Assembly: GCA_041481895.1 (NCBI GenBank) | Contig: JBGPCQ010000003.1 | Span: 1-55,001, forward strand | DNA length: 55,001 nucleotides | DNA from: JAMPXD01 sp041481895 | Lineage (GTDB): Bacteria; Desulfobacterota; Desulfuromonadia; Geobacterales; Geobacteraceae | Direction: 5' to 3' | Part shown: positions 25,073 to 32,616 of the stretch, piece by piece | How positions within the stretch are numbered: the first letter of the stretch is position 1 | How the letters are laid out: each line of letters begins with the position of its first letter | The notes under the pieces: generated by a model | What the model was told of the DNA's origin: nothing | Databases searched by the model: none | What the model saw: only the letters and a program-made list of their open reading frames with translations | Translations under genes and position numbers: made by a program

Positions 25073-25747
25073 TTAATTCCTGTATAAAATGCTTCTGAGT
25101 ATGCTTATGACATCTATTATTTTTTCTTTGTTGTTCTTAGGTTTTATAACAATATCTGAAACATCAAATGTTACATCATTAATAGAATTTGCTTTTTCTG
25201 TTTTTATATTTTCAAACCATTCAAACCCTTGGAACATAGAGCTTTTTAAACTTTCAATTAAGGCTGTATGCCCGCTTTTAAGTGATTCATAAAACAGTTT
25301 TTGTACATTGACAAATTTTTCTAAGGCGGTTTCAGACTTATGCATCCAGTATATGATCTCATTTTTGTGAAAAATGACGGTTGTATGCTCCGGGAAGTTA
25401 TAAATATAATCATAATAAATTGTAGGAAATTCCAGGTATCCCTTGCTACCAACCCTTGTAATTTCAGACAAAAAATAGTCTACATCTTCGACGTGCTCCA
25501 GAACGTGCGAACAAATTACATAATCGAATTGCTTGTCCTGGAATGGAAACGCCCCTCCTTCATAATAGACAACCTTGCTCGTATCATTCAAGGCAGGTGT
25601 GTATCCCCGCTGACCTTCAGCCTCATTTGGGTTGATGAAAACTTTTTCAAGTAAAACATCAGAACGTGGATGAGGTGTGCCCCCAGGGCCGATTTCCAGA
25701 ACCTTGTCGCCAGGACTGATACTTTTGATTCTTTCAGGGAAAAACAT
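25073..25747 (-). CDS. Class I SAM methyltransferase, AT-rich gene
   Basis: 224 residues: motif I DKVLEIGPGGTPHPRSDVLL, then YYEGGAFPFQDKQFDYVICS and SHVLEHVEDVDYFLSEITRV, typical of methyltransferase type 11. A long C-terminal half is rich in Lys, Ile, Asn and Phe and has no recognised domain. Codon use is strikingly AT-rich compared with the rest of the window, pointing to recent acquisition. It lies 2 bp upstream of the DUF268 gene and 3 bp downstream of the flippase gene, so it is fitted into the operon. Likely sugar or phospho-glycan methylation. Confidence 0.8.
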   Translation of the reverse strand: MFFPERIKSISPGDKVLEIGPGGTPHPRSDVLLEKVFINPNEAEGQRGYTPALNDTSKVVYYEGGAFPFQDKQFDYVICSHVLEHVEDVDYFLSEITRVGSKGYLEFPTIYYDYIYNFPEHTTVIFHKNEIIYWMHKSETALEKFVNVQKLFYESLKSGHTALIESLKSSMFQGFEWFENIKTEKANSINDVTFDVSDIVIKPKNNKEKIIDVISILRSILYRN

Positions 25748-25750
25748 GGT

Positions 25751-27085
25751 TTAGACTACCGTTGAAAGAGAATTGTCTGCATTGAGTCGAGAATTTGCCA
25801 GAATAACCAAGAACAAATGAACAAGAGAAGAAATGCAGAGGCCACCGGCAACTCCGGGAATCCCGTATCTGTTTCCCAACAGGAAGGCACATAGAACAAA
25901 ACTCAAGGTCTGGATCATTTTGGGCAAAAGATAAATCCTTGGTTTATTGCAGTAAAGCCCCTTTGTAGTCAGTAATTGCCCAAGATTAAAGATGGAGAGC
26001 GAAAGCGCAATAATCCACAGGATATTGTGATATGCGACAAAATCCCTGGAGGTAAGTAGTGTCACCAATACATTGCTGAAGAGGTAGGTCAGCACAATCA
26101 GAACCGCATATATCATTGTCATGATAAGTACTGTTTGCCGGAGCAGATAGCTACTCCTCTGGAATTGTTCGAGAGAAGTAAGTGCCCCGGCTCTTTCAAA
26201 GATGATCGGGGTAACCAACTGATTAATCATCGCGAACAAAATATTTATGGGAGAACTTGCTATCTGGTAGAGAGCCGAATAAATCCCGACTTCCTTCTCC
26301 CCAAATAGCGCTTGCAAAATCCAGCGATCACCGTAAATTGTCACATAGGCGATGCCTGACCAAAGAACAAACGGGACAGCATACCGGTAAAATTCAGTGA
26401 AACTCTCCCGACTGAAGGCGGATTCGCTCCATTGCCCAGCTATTTCAGATTTTCTTCTTGCGAAGATGTTTTGTGAAATGGTTACGAGTAGCGTGCCCGC
26501 AAGATAACCTATGAGAGCTGTGTAGCCGCTTTTGTGAAAGAGATACAAAAAAAGAATCGAAAGGCCGATGCGAATCCAGACATCCGCTCCTTGATGCAAC
26601 GCGACCACCTTGCGGTCCCGGATCGCACTCTGGAGTGCAACGTAAGAAGCATTGATCCCGCTCACTACGCCAAAAAGTGCAGAAATACCGATCAGAAGCC
26701 CCCACTCTCTGCCCGCCAAAATCCAGCCGATAGCGCCGGCAGCTAGAGAAAGAGCCACAAGAGCAGCGGCAAGAACCTTATGGGACTTTTTGAGCACCGC
26801 AAAATAGGCGCTTAAGGTTCCCCGTTCCCGGCAGACCGAATAAAACCTGGAGACAACGTTGGCAATTGGACCGTAGATGAACAAATTAAAAAAGCCGGCA
26901 ATGGTGAGCCCCAGAGCAAGTTGACCATACCCCGCCGGTCCCAGTATGTTGGTCAGCACCTTGATGCCGATAAAACCGCCGACAAAGCCGATGGCCTGTC
27001 CAACCAGGATCCATGCCATCTCCCGTCGGAGTTGCATGACACGATCGAACAGCGGCTTTATTTTCCCCATGGGTTCAATCATCAT
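25751..27085 (-). CDS. Polysaccharide flippase, Wzx-like (MATE/MOP superfamily)
   Basis: 444 residues with about twelve hydrophobic helices. It starts with a basic N-terminus (MGKIKPLFDRVMQLRREMAW) and the first helix ILVGQAIGFVGGFIGIKVLT, then NILGPAGYGQLALGLTIAGF, typical of oligosaccharide flippases. GEKEVGIYSALYQIASSPIN is another common Wzx/PST motif. It would move lipid-linked repeat units across the inner membrane. No Wzy polymerase or Wzz regulator is recognisable in this window. Two adjacent ATGs are possible at 27083-27085. Confidence 0.87.
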   Translation of the reverse strand: MMIEPMGKIKPLFDRVMQLRREMAWILVGQAIGFVGGFIGIKVLTNILGPAGYGQLALGLTIAGFFNLFIYGPIANVVSRFYSVCRERGTLSAYFAVLKKSHKVLAAALVALSLAAGAIGWILAGREWGLLIGISALFGVVSGINASYVALQSAIRDRKVVALHQGADVWIRIGLSILFLYLFHKSGYTALIGYLAGTLLVTISQNIFARRKSEIAGQWSESAFSRESFTEFYRYAVPFVLWSGIAYVTIYGDRWILQALFGEKEVGIYSALYQIASSPINILFAMINQLVTPIIFERAGALTSLEQFQRSSYLLRQTVLIMTMIYAVLIVLTYLFSNVLVTLLTSRDFVAYHNILWIIALSLSIFNLGQLLTTKGLYCNKPRIYLLPKMIQTLSFVLCAFLLGNRYGIPGVAGGLCISSLVHLFLVILANSRLNADNSLSTVV

Positions 27086-27191
27086 TTGCCTGGGTCTACC
27101 CTAGATCACGCACAAGGACCCTGATCACCATCGCCTTCGAGATAGCTTCCGGCCAGGTATCGAATATGGGCGTATCTTGAAAAAACCTTCG

Positions 27192-28172
27192 TTAGCTTTT
27201 TTTCGCCAGCTTCCGCTCCCACCGCCAGGCATCCTCGACAATGGTCCGCAGATTCGCAAAACGAGGATGCCAGCCGAGTTCCCGCCTGATCCTGTCGGCC
27301 TGCGCCACGAGCATGGCCGGATCGCCGGGCCGCCGCGCCTCTTCCCGCACCGGGAAATCGACGCCGCTGACCTCCTTCACCAGACTGATCACCTCGCGCA
27401 CGCTGCTCCCGCGGCCGTAGCCAACATTGAGTACAGTTGAATCCCCGCCCCGTTCCAGGGACGAAAGGGCGGACAGATGGGCGGCTGCCAGGTCCTCGAT
27501 ATGGATGTAGTCGCGGATGCCGGTACCGTCGGGGGTCGGGTAGTCGGTGCCGAATATCGACATGGCCTCCCGCTGACCGAGGGCCGTCTGGCAGGCGACC
27601 TTGATGAGGTGAGTCGCCTCCGGTGTCCGCTGCCCCATGCGCGCCTGCGGGTCGGCTCCGGCCACGTTGAAGTAGCGGAGCGCCGCATACGTCAGGCCAT
27701 GGGCAGAGGCGACGTCCCGCAGCATCAATTCGCTTATCAGCTTGGAGGTCCCGTAGGGGTTGATGGGGGAGAGGGGGCTTTCCTCGGAGGCCATGCCGTC
27801 CACCGGCATTCCGTAGACCGCGGCGGTGCTGGAGAAGATGAAGCGCTCCACCCCGTGAGTTACGCACGCCTGGAGGAGATTGAAGGTATTGCGCGTGTTG
27901 TTGCCGTAGAACTTCAGGGGGTTCGTCACCGATTCCGGGGCGACTATCGACGCGGCGAAATGGAGGACCGTCGTGATGCGGCGCCCCGCGAACAGTCCAT
28001 TCAGGGCCGCGCTATCGACGAGGTCGCCGACCACCACCTCTTCGCCATGGACGAGGGCGTCGGCAAAGCCGGTGGACAGGTTGTCGAACACCACCACCTG
28101 CCGCCCGGCCTCGGAGAGCTGGCGCACAACGTGGCTGCCGATATAGCCGCAACCGCCGGTTACAAGGATCAT
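27192..28172 (-). CDS. galE: UDP-glucose 4-epimerase
   Basis: 326 residues of extended short-chain dehydrogenase. NAD site MILVTGGCGYIGSHVVRQLS, catalytic FSSTAAVYGMP and YGTSKLISE (YxxxK), then LRYFNVAGADPQARMGQRTP and GTGIRDYIHIEDLAAAHLSA, the GalE hallmarks. It interconverts UDP-Glc and UDP-Gal (possibly the N-acetyl forms) and supplies donors for the glycan. The ATG at 28170-28172 overlaps the fcl stop by 4 bp (ATGA). A gap of about 105 bp separates it from the flippase start. Confidence 0.93.
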   Translation of the reverse strand: MILVTGGCGYIGSHVVRQLSEAGRQVVVFDNLSTGFADALVHGEEVVVGDLVDSAALNGLFAGRRITTVLHFAASIVAPESVTNPLKFYGNNTRNTFNLLQACVTHGVERFIFSSTAAVYGMPVDGMASEESPLSPINPYGTSKLISELMLRDVASAHGLTYAALRYFNVAGADPQARMGQRTPEATHLIKVACQTALGQREAMSIFGTDYPTPDGTGIRDYIHIEDLAAAHLSALSSLERGGDSTVLNVGYGRGSSVREVISLVKEVSGVDFPVREEARRPGDPAMLVAQADRIRRELGWHPRFANLRTIVEDAWRWERKLAKKS

Positions 28173-29260
28173 TGCATGTTCTCCAGGTACCATTCATAGG
28201 CAGATTTCAAACCTTCCCGGATCACCAGACGATGCTTCCAGCCAAGGGCATGGAGTCGGGAAGAGTCTGTCAATTTGCGTGGCGTGCCGTCGGGCTTGCT
28301 GGTGTCGAAAACCAGTTCCCCGGAAAAACCGACCGTCTCCTTGACGAGGAGGGCCAACTCCCGGATGCTCACCTCTTCACCGGTGCCGACATTGATGAGC
28401 GCCGGTGACACAGGATCGTCAAGAACCCGTTGGAACGTATCGTCTGTCAAAGCCATGAGGAAAAGCGAGGCATCGGCCAGGTCGTCCACATGGAGGAACT
28501 CCCGATAGGGCGCGCCGGTTCCCCAGACGACGACCCGGGGTTCGGGATTCGGGATTCGGGATTCGGGACTTGTGATCGGAATGTTCCGATTCCCGGTTTC
28601 CGATTCCCGAGTTTCCGATTTTTCGTTGTTGCCGGTCCCGAGTCCCGAGTCCTTTAGGCCCGCGAGGGTCCGAGTCCCCATTTTCGCTTCATGGAATTTG
28701 CGGATAAGCGCCGGCAGGACGTGGGAGGTCTCCAGGTTGTAATTGTCGTTGGGGCCGTACAGGTTGGTCGGCATGGCTGCCAGGTATTTTGTCCCGTACT
28801 GCCGGTTGTACGACCGGCACATGGTTATGCCGGCGATCTTGGCAACGGCATACGGCTCATTGGTCGGCTCCAGGAGCCCGGTCAGGAGATACTCTTCTTT
28901 CAGAGGCTGGGGGGCGAGCCGGGGATAGATACAGCTGCTGCCGAGGAAAAGGAGCCTTTTTACGCCGCTCTGCCAGGCATGGTGGATTATGTTATTCTGG
29001 ATCATCAAATTGTCGTAGATGAACTCGGCGGGATAGCTGTTATTGGCGACAATCCCGCCGACCCGGGCGGCGGCGAGAAAAACGTATTCGGGGCGCTCTT
29101 TGGCAAAGAATTCGGCGACCGCAGCCTGGTCGCACAGGTCAAGCTCGGAACTGGTCCGTAGCACCAGGTTGACATAGCCCTCCTCTGCAAGCTTGCGTAC
29201 CAATGCTGAGCCGACGAGGCCTCTATGACCGGCGACGTAGATTTTTGCCTTCTTATCCAT
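28169..29260 (-). CDS. fcl: GDP-L-fucose synthase with a repeat-encoded insertion
   Basis: 363 residues. Makes GDP-L-fucose from GDP-4-keto-6-deoxymannose by epimerisation and NADPH reduction. Landmarks: KIYVAGHRGLVGSALVRKLA, LGSSCIYPRLAPQPLKEEYL, EPYAVAKIAGITMCRSYNRQ (YxxxK) and MPTNLYGPNDNYN. Family members are about 310-320 residues; the excess is one block between FHEAK and VVVWGTGAPYREF, about 48 residues rich in Gly, Ser, Glu, Thr and Pro, encoded by heptanucleotide repeats (28537-28680). The frame stays open through it. The ATG at 29260 has AAGGA upstream; gmd is next upstream by 57 bp. Confidence 0.93.
   Translation of the reverse strand: MDKKAKIYVAGHRGLVGSALVRKLAEEGYVNLVLRTSSELDLCDQAAVAEFFAKERPEYVFLAAARVGGIVANNSYPAEFIYDNLMIQNNIIHHAWQSGVKRLLFLGSSCIYPRLAPQPLKEEYLLTGLLEPTNEPYAVAKIAGITMCRSYNRQYGTKYLAAMPTNLYGPNDNYNLETSHVLPALIRKFHEAKMGTRTLAGLKDSGLGTGNNEKSETRESETGNRNIPITSPESRIPNPEPRVVVWGTGAPYREFLHVDDLADASLFLMALTDDTFQRVLDDPVSPALINVGTGEEVSIRELALLVKETVGFSGELVFDTSKPDGTPRKLTDSSRLHALGWKHRLVIREGLKSAYEWYLENMQ
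28537..28680. repeat. Heptad repeat block inserted within fcl
   Basis: Contains (GGGATTC)x3 at 28545-28565, related heptads (GATTCCC, GTTTCCG), then (GAGTCCC)-type units and CCTTTAGGCCCGCGAGGGTCC, a variant of the quasi-palindrome found in selD. It encodes about 48 extra residues of the protein. Confidence 0.75.
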
Positions 29261-29317
29261 TTTATTTCCTTTTAGCCATGAATGACACGAACAAGCCGTC
29301 AGTCTGCTCATCCTTCA

Positions 29318-30370
29318 TCACACGCCATCCGCCCTCTTCTCCCGTTCCATCAACTGCAGGTCGGCATCGACCATCATCTCGACCAGCCCCGTGAAATTGA
29401 TCTTCGGCTCCCAGCCCATCTTTGTTCTGGCTTTAGTCGGGTCGCCCAGGAGGAGGTCAACCTCGGCAGGACGAAAATATTTCGTATCAATCTCGATCAT
29501 GATTTTACCGGTCCTGGCATCGATCCCCTTTTCATGGACACCCTTGCCCTGCCACTCGAGAGGCATGTCGAGCCGGGCAAAGACCTTTTCCGCAAACTCC
29601 CGGACCGAATGGGTCTCGCCGGTGGCCACCACGTAGTCCTCAGGCTCGGCCTGCTGGAGCATCAGCCACATCGCTTCCACGTAATCACCGGCAAACCCCC
29701 AGTCGCGCTTCGCTTCCAGGTTGCCGAGGTAGAGGCAGTCCTGCAGCCCCAGCTTGATCCGCGCCGCGGCCCGGGTTATCTTGCGTGTGACGAATGTTTC
29801 GCCGCGGCGGGGCGATTCGTGGTTGAAGAGAATGCCGTTGCAGGCAAACAGGTTGTAGCTCTCCCGGTAGTTGAGGGTAATGTAGAAGGCATACGCCTTG
29901 GCGCAGGCATAGGGAGAACGGGGGTAAAAGGGGGTGGTCTCCTTCTGGGGGGTTTCCACGACCTTGCCGTACAACTCGGACGAGGACGCCTGGTAGAACC
30001 TGGTGTTCAGCTCCGTTTCCCGGATCCCCTCCAGCAGCCGGACGGTCCCGAGGGCATCTACTTCACCGGTGTATTCCGGGATGTCGAAAGAGACGCGGAC
30101 ATGGCTCTGCGCGCCGAGATTATAAATCTCGTCCGGTCGGACATCCCGCAGAACCTTGTTGATGGAGCTTGCATCGTTGAGGTCCCCGTAGTGGAGGAAC
30201 ATGCGCACGCCCGTTTCGTGCGGATCACGGTAGATATGGTTGATCCTCCCCGTATTGAAGGAAGAGGAACGGCGGATGATGCCATGCACCTCGTACCCCT
30301 TCTGCAGCAGCAGTTCTGCCAGGTATGAGCCGTCCTGGCCGGTGATTCCGGTAATGAGCGCTTTTTTCAT
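29318..30370 (-). CDS. gmd: GDP-mannose 4,6-dehydratase
   Basis: 350 residues. First step from GDP-mannose toward GDP-L-fucose (or GDP-rhamnose and relatives). NADP site KKALITGITGQDGSYLAELL, HGIIRRSSSFNTGRINHIY, catalytic YQASSSELYGKV and YPRSPYACAKAYAFYITLNY, GILFNHESPRRGETFVTRKI, and KYFRPAEVDLLLGDPTKA at the end, all diagnostic. The ATG at 30368-30370 follows AAAGGAG at a 7-8-base spacing; a TTG two codons upstream is less likely. Forms an operon with fcl and galE. Confidence 0.96.
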   Translation of the reverse strand: MKKALITGITGQDGSYLAELLLQKGYEVHGIIRRSSSFNTGRINHIYRDPHETGVRMFLHYGDLNDASSINKVLRDVRPDEIYNLGAQSHVRVSFDIPEYTGEVDALGTVRLLEGIRETELNTRFYQASSSELYGKVVETPQKETTPFYPRSPYACAKAYAFYITLNYRESYNLFACNGILFNHESPRRGETFVTRKITRAAARIKLGLQDCLYLGNLEAKRDWGFAGDYVEAMWLMLQQAEPEDYVVATGETHSVREFAEKVFARLDMPLEWQGKGVHEKGIDARTGKIMIEIDTKYFRPAEVDLLLGDPTKARTKMGWEPKINFTGLVEMMVDADLQLMEREKRADGV

Positions 30371-30426
30371 ATACAAACTCCTTTATTTAATTCAGGGAAT
30401 GGGGAATGGCAAAAACAATTATTAAA

Positions 30427-30493
30427 CCCTCACTCCTCACGCATTATCCCCTAGTCCCAAGCCCTAGTCCCCAGTCCCCGATTCCTTGTCCCC
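30427..30493. repeat. Heptanucleotide-phased repeat between gmd and the regulator
   Basis: Nine heptads in phase (CCCTCAC, TCCTCAC, GCATTAT, CCCCTAG, TCCCAAG, CCCTAGT, CCCCAGT, CCCCGAT, TCCTTGT); a related pair AGGGAAT, GGGGAAT sits at 30394-30407. It encodes the last residues (GDKESGTGD) and stop of the regulator gene. Confidence 0.75.
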
Positions 30494-31099
30494 GCTCTTC
30501 GCGCCGACGGTGCAGATTCTCCCCGGCCCGACCCCGAGCCGCAGGAGCCTTTCCCGCAGCATTTCCCCCCGTTTGAACGAAGTGATGACTATCCGGTCGG
30601 CGGCGGCGGAAATCCCGGCTTCGAGCGAGATAACACCCATGCCGAAGAATGGCTCGCCGCTCTGTCCGTCGTCCATGACGGCGGCGAGTTCGATGCCGGT
30701 TTCACGCAATGACAGGTAGGCAATCTCCGCAACCTCGTCCGCACCGCAGAACGACACCCTCCGCACGCCGGCGGCGTCAAGTGAGCGGAACAGCGCCGCA
30801 TAGTCCTGGCGGGCAATCCGGTAGAGGTTGGTGAAATAGCTCAGGTGCTGGTAGGCCAGCCGGCTCTTTTCGGCGATACCTTGCGGAGTGAGAATATAGG
30901 CATAGCGGTTTTTCGGGAACGACTTGATCCTGACATACCCCTTGGCCACGAGGTTCTTGAGATATGAGTTAACGAGCCCAAGAGCGATGTCGAGCCGACG
31001 GGAGAGTTCCCGTTGCGTGACAGGCTCCTCCCGGGTGATCTCCTCCATCAGAAGATAGGAGCGATAGGTGTCGGGGGTTTTTCCACTATCATCGTTCAT
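30464..31099 (-). CDS. Winged-helix transcriptional regulator
   Basis: 211 residues. The N-terminal ~85 residues form a winged helix: EEPVTQRELSRRLDIALGLV, NSYLKNLVAKGYVRIKSFP, RYAYILTPQGIAEK, like the MarR-type regulators often present in exopolysaccharide loci. The C-terminal half (RRVSFCGADEVAEIAYLSL, AAVMDDGQSGEPFFGM, RIVITSFKRGEMLRERLL) looks like a small Rossmann-type sensing domain. The tail (SGDKESGTGD) derives from a heptad repeat. No Shine-Dalgarno precedes the ATG and the predicted +1 is one base before it, so the mRNA may be leaderless. A TATTGT/ACAATA inverted repeat covers the -10 and suggests autoregulation. It lies just upstream of gmd and likely controls the cluster. Confidence 0.8.
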   Translation of the reverse strand: MNDDSGKTPDTYRSYLLMEEITREEPVTQRELSRRLDIALGLVNSYLKNLVAKGYVRIKSFPKNRYAYILTPQGIAEKSRLAYQHLSYFTNLYRIARQDYAALFRSLDAAGVRRVSFCGADEVAEIAYLSLRETGIELAAVMDDGQSGEPFFGMGVISLEAGISAAADRIVITSFKRGEMLRERLLRLGVGPGRICTVGAKSGDKESGTGD

Positions 31100-31135
31100 A
31101 TTGTGAACAATACATTAAGCGGCTGTTAATGGCAA
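31099..31135 (-). promoter_or_regulatory. Promoter and possible operator of the regulator gene
   Basis: On the minus strand TTGCCA (31130-31135) and TATTGT (31107-31112) are 17 bp apart; expected +1 is 31100, next to the ATG at 31099. The palindrome TATTGT-GA-ACAATA (31099-31112) covers the -10 and the start codon. Confidence 0.55.
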
Positions 31136-31241
31136 GCGGATTTTTTCCCAACGGCCTGTTTTTTATGTCTTTTAACAAATAAAAACATCTAATAAAGCTA
31201 TTTGACTCAAAGTCATTCGTGGCTGGTCACAGTTTTCAGAC

Positions 31242-32525
31242 TCAACGTTTCGCGGAATGTGCCGGTTTCAGCAATTGCCGGTAGATCGTAACCAGTTCCT
31301 CACCCCGTGAACGCCAGGAATGGTCCTGTTCGGCCTTGTCCCGCACCATGCCGGCGAGTTCCCGCATCCTTTCGGGATTCGCCAGCAGCTCTTCGATCCT
31401 GGCGGCGAAGTCAACCGCGTCCCCCGGCCGCGCATAGACGCCGGCATCGCCCAGTATCTCGCGATTGACCGGATTGTCGAAGACGATCGTCGGCAGACCG
31501 CAGGCCATGTAGTTGAAAAGTTTGCCGTTCGCCTCGGTCAGGGAAATTTTTGGCGAGATGGCGATGTCACCGGCGCAGAGCCAGAGGGGAGCCGTGGCAT
31601 AGTCGACCCTGCCGGTAAAGGTGATCAGGTTGCCGAGTCCGAGGGCCGCGGCTCTTTCCCGGTACTGTCCCTCCGGAAAACCCATGACCAGGAAATGGGG
31701 CGCAGTCCCCCGCTGTTGCAGGATGTTGGCCACGTCGAGGAGGAGATCGATCCCCTGGTAGCTGTTCAGGATGCCAAGAAAAACCGCGACCGGCCGATGC
31801 AGGGGGAGATTGAGCGCCCGCCGGGCTTCAACCTGGGGAAACGGTCTGAATGCGGCGGTATCGACCCCATCGAGGATCCCCCTCACCCTGTCGGCAGCCA
31901 CCCCCCATGACTCCGCCAGATCGTGCGCTCCTGCCCGGGAGCTGGCGACAATAAAGTCGGTACCGCTGTTGACGATCTTTTCCACGAAACGGAACAGCCG
32001 GTATGGCAGCGAACTCTTGCGGATGAAGCCATGGTCGAGCATCTCGGCGGTCAGGCTCCCCTGGCAATCGAAAATCAGCGGAATGTGGAGTATTTTTTTC
32101 AGGAACAGGCCGAGGAACGCCCCCTCGTGGAGGTGGGCATGAATGATATCGGGACGGAAGCGGCGCGCCGCAGTGAGCGCCGTAAAATAAAGGAGGATGT
32201 CGAGATACGGCTTGTGCCAGGAGGGGCCGGCCGCCAGCTTTTTGTACCAGGGGACCGGCGGTATGCGGAAAGTGGAAATCCCCGCCATGTCGCGCCCCAG
32301 GTGATAGGTGACGATAAGGACCTCATGGCCCGACTCCTTGAGGGCGCGGGCCTCTTCGTAGATCCGGACATGGCACCCCCGGTCGGCGAAGTAGGGGGTG
32401 GGGGCTAACATCAGGACGCGGAGCGTCCTGGGGCTTGGGGACTGGGACCCCTGTGTGCCTAAAGGACTGGGGACTGGTAAAACAGGGACCGGGGACTGAG
32501 AATTGGGTGATATAGATTCAGGCAT
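31242..32525 (-). CDS. Family 4 glycosyltransferase with repeat-encoded N-terminus
   Basis: 427 residues. From residue ~35 it is a normal GT4: TLRVLMLAPTPYFADRGCHV, RPDIIHAHLHEGAFLGLFLK, VAVFLGILNSYQGIDLLLDV, LCAGDIAISPKISLTEANGK and LFNYMACGLPTIVFDNPVNR. The first ~35 residues (MPESISPNSQSPVPVLPVPS...) are low-complexity and encoded by heptad repeats (32430-32506). A ribosome site (AAGGA, 8-base spacing) precedes the ATG at 32525, so this extension is probably translated; an internal ATG at 32411 would give the ancestral start. Sugar specificity unknown. Confidence 0.85.
   Translation of the reverse strand: MPESISPNSQSPVPVLPVPSPLGTQGSQSPSPRTLRVLMLAPTPYFADRGCHVRIYEEARALKESGHEVLIVTYHLGRDMAGISTFRIPPVPWYKKLAAGPSWHKPYLDILLYFTALTAARRFRPDIIHAHLHEGAFLGLFLKKILHIPLIFDCQGSLTAEMLDHGFIRKSSLPYRLFRFVEKIVNSGTDFIVASSRAGAHDLAESWGVAADRVRGILDGVDTAAFRPFPQVEARRALNLPLHRPVAVFLGILNSYQGIDLLLDVANILQQRGTAPHFLVMGFPEGQYRERAAALGLGNLITFTGRVDYATAPLWLCAGDIAISPKISLTEANGKLFNYMACGLPTIVFDNPVNREILGDAGVYARPGDAVDFAARIEELLANPERMRELAGMVRDKAEQDHSWRSRGEELVTIYRQLLKPAHSAKR
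32430..32506. repeat. Heptanucleotide-phased repeat in the GT4 N-terminus
   Basis: Eleven heptads in phase: TGGGGCT, TGGGGAC, TGGGACC, CCTGTGT, GCCTAAA, GGACTGG twice, TAAAACA, GGGACCG, GGGACTG, AGAATTG. The central part is a variant of the CCTAAAGG quasi-palindrome. A 7-bp inverted repeat (AGGACGC/GCGTCCT) is adjacent at 32413-32428. Confidence 0.75.
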
Positions 32526-32616
32526 CGACAGTTCCTTTGTTCCTGTAATGCCGGATGAGACGGTTCAGAAGCTTATGGTCTTTCATCCCAGTCTCCGCCT
32601 TACCAGTCCCCGGTCC

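Noticed and set aside
27086..27191. Short open stretch between galE and the flippase gene (FDTWPEAISKAMVIRVLV)
   Set aside because: About 25 codons without a start codon or ribosome site and with no family resemblance I can name; not enough to call a remnant.
28541..28680. Tandem short repeats as a CRISPR array
   Set aside because: Units are 7 bp with no spacers, lie within a coding frame and there are no cas genes; the same holds for the other heptad sites.
28520..28690. Frameshift or assembly error in fcl
   Set aside because: The frame is open throughout and the conserved sequence on both sides is in the same frame, so an in-frame insertion explains it better.
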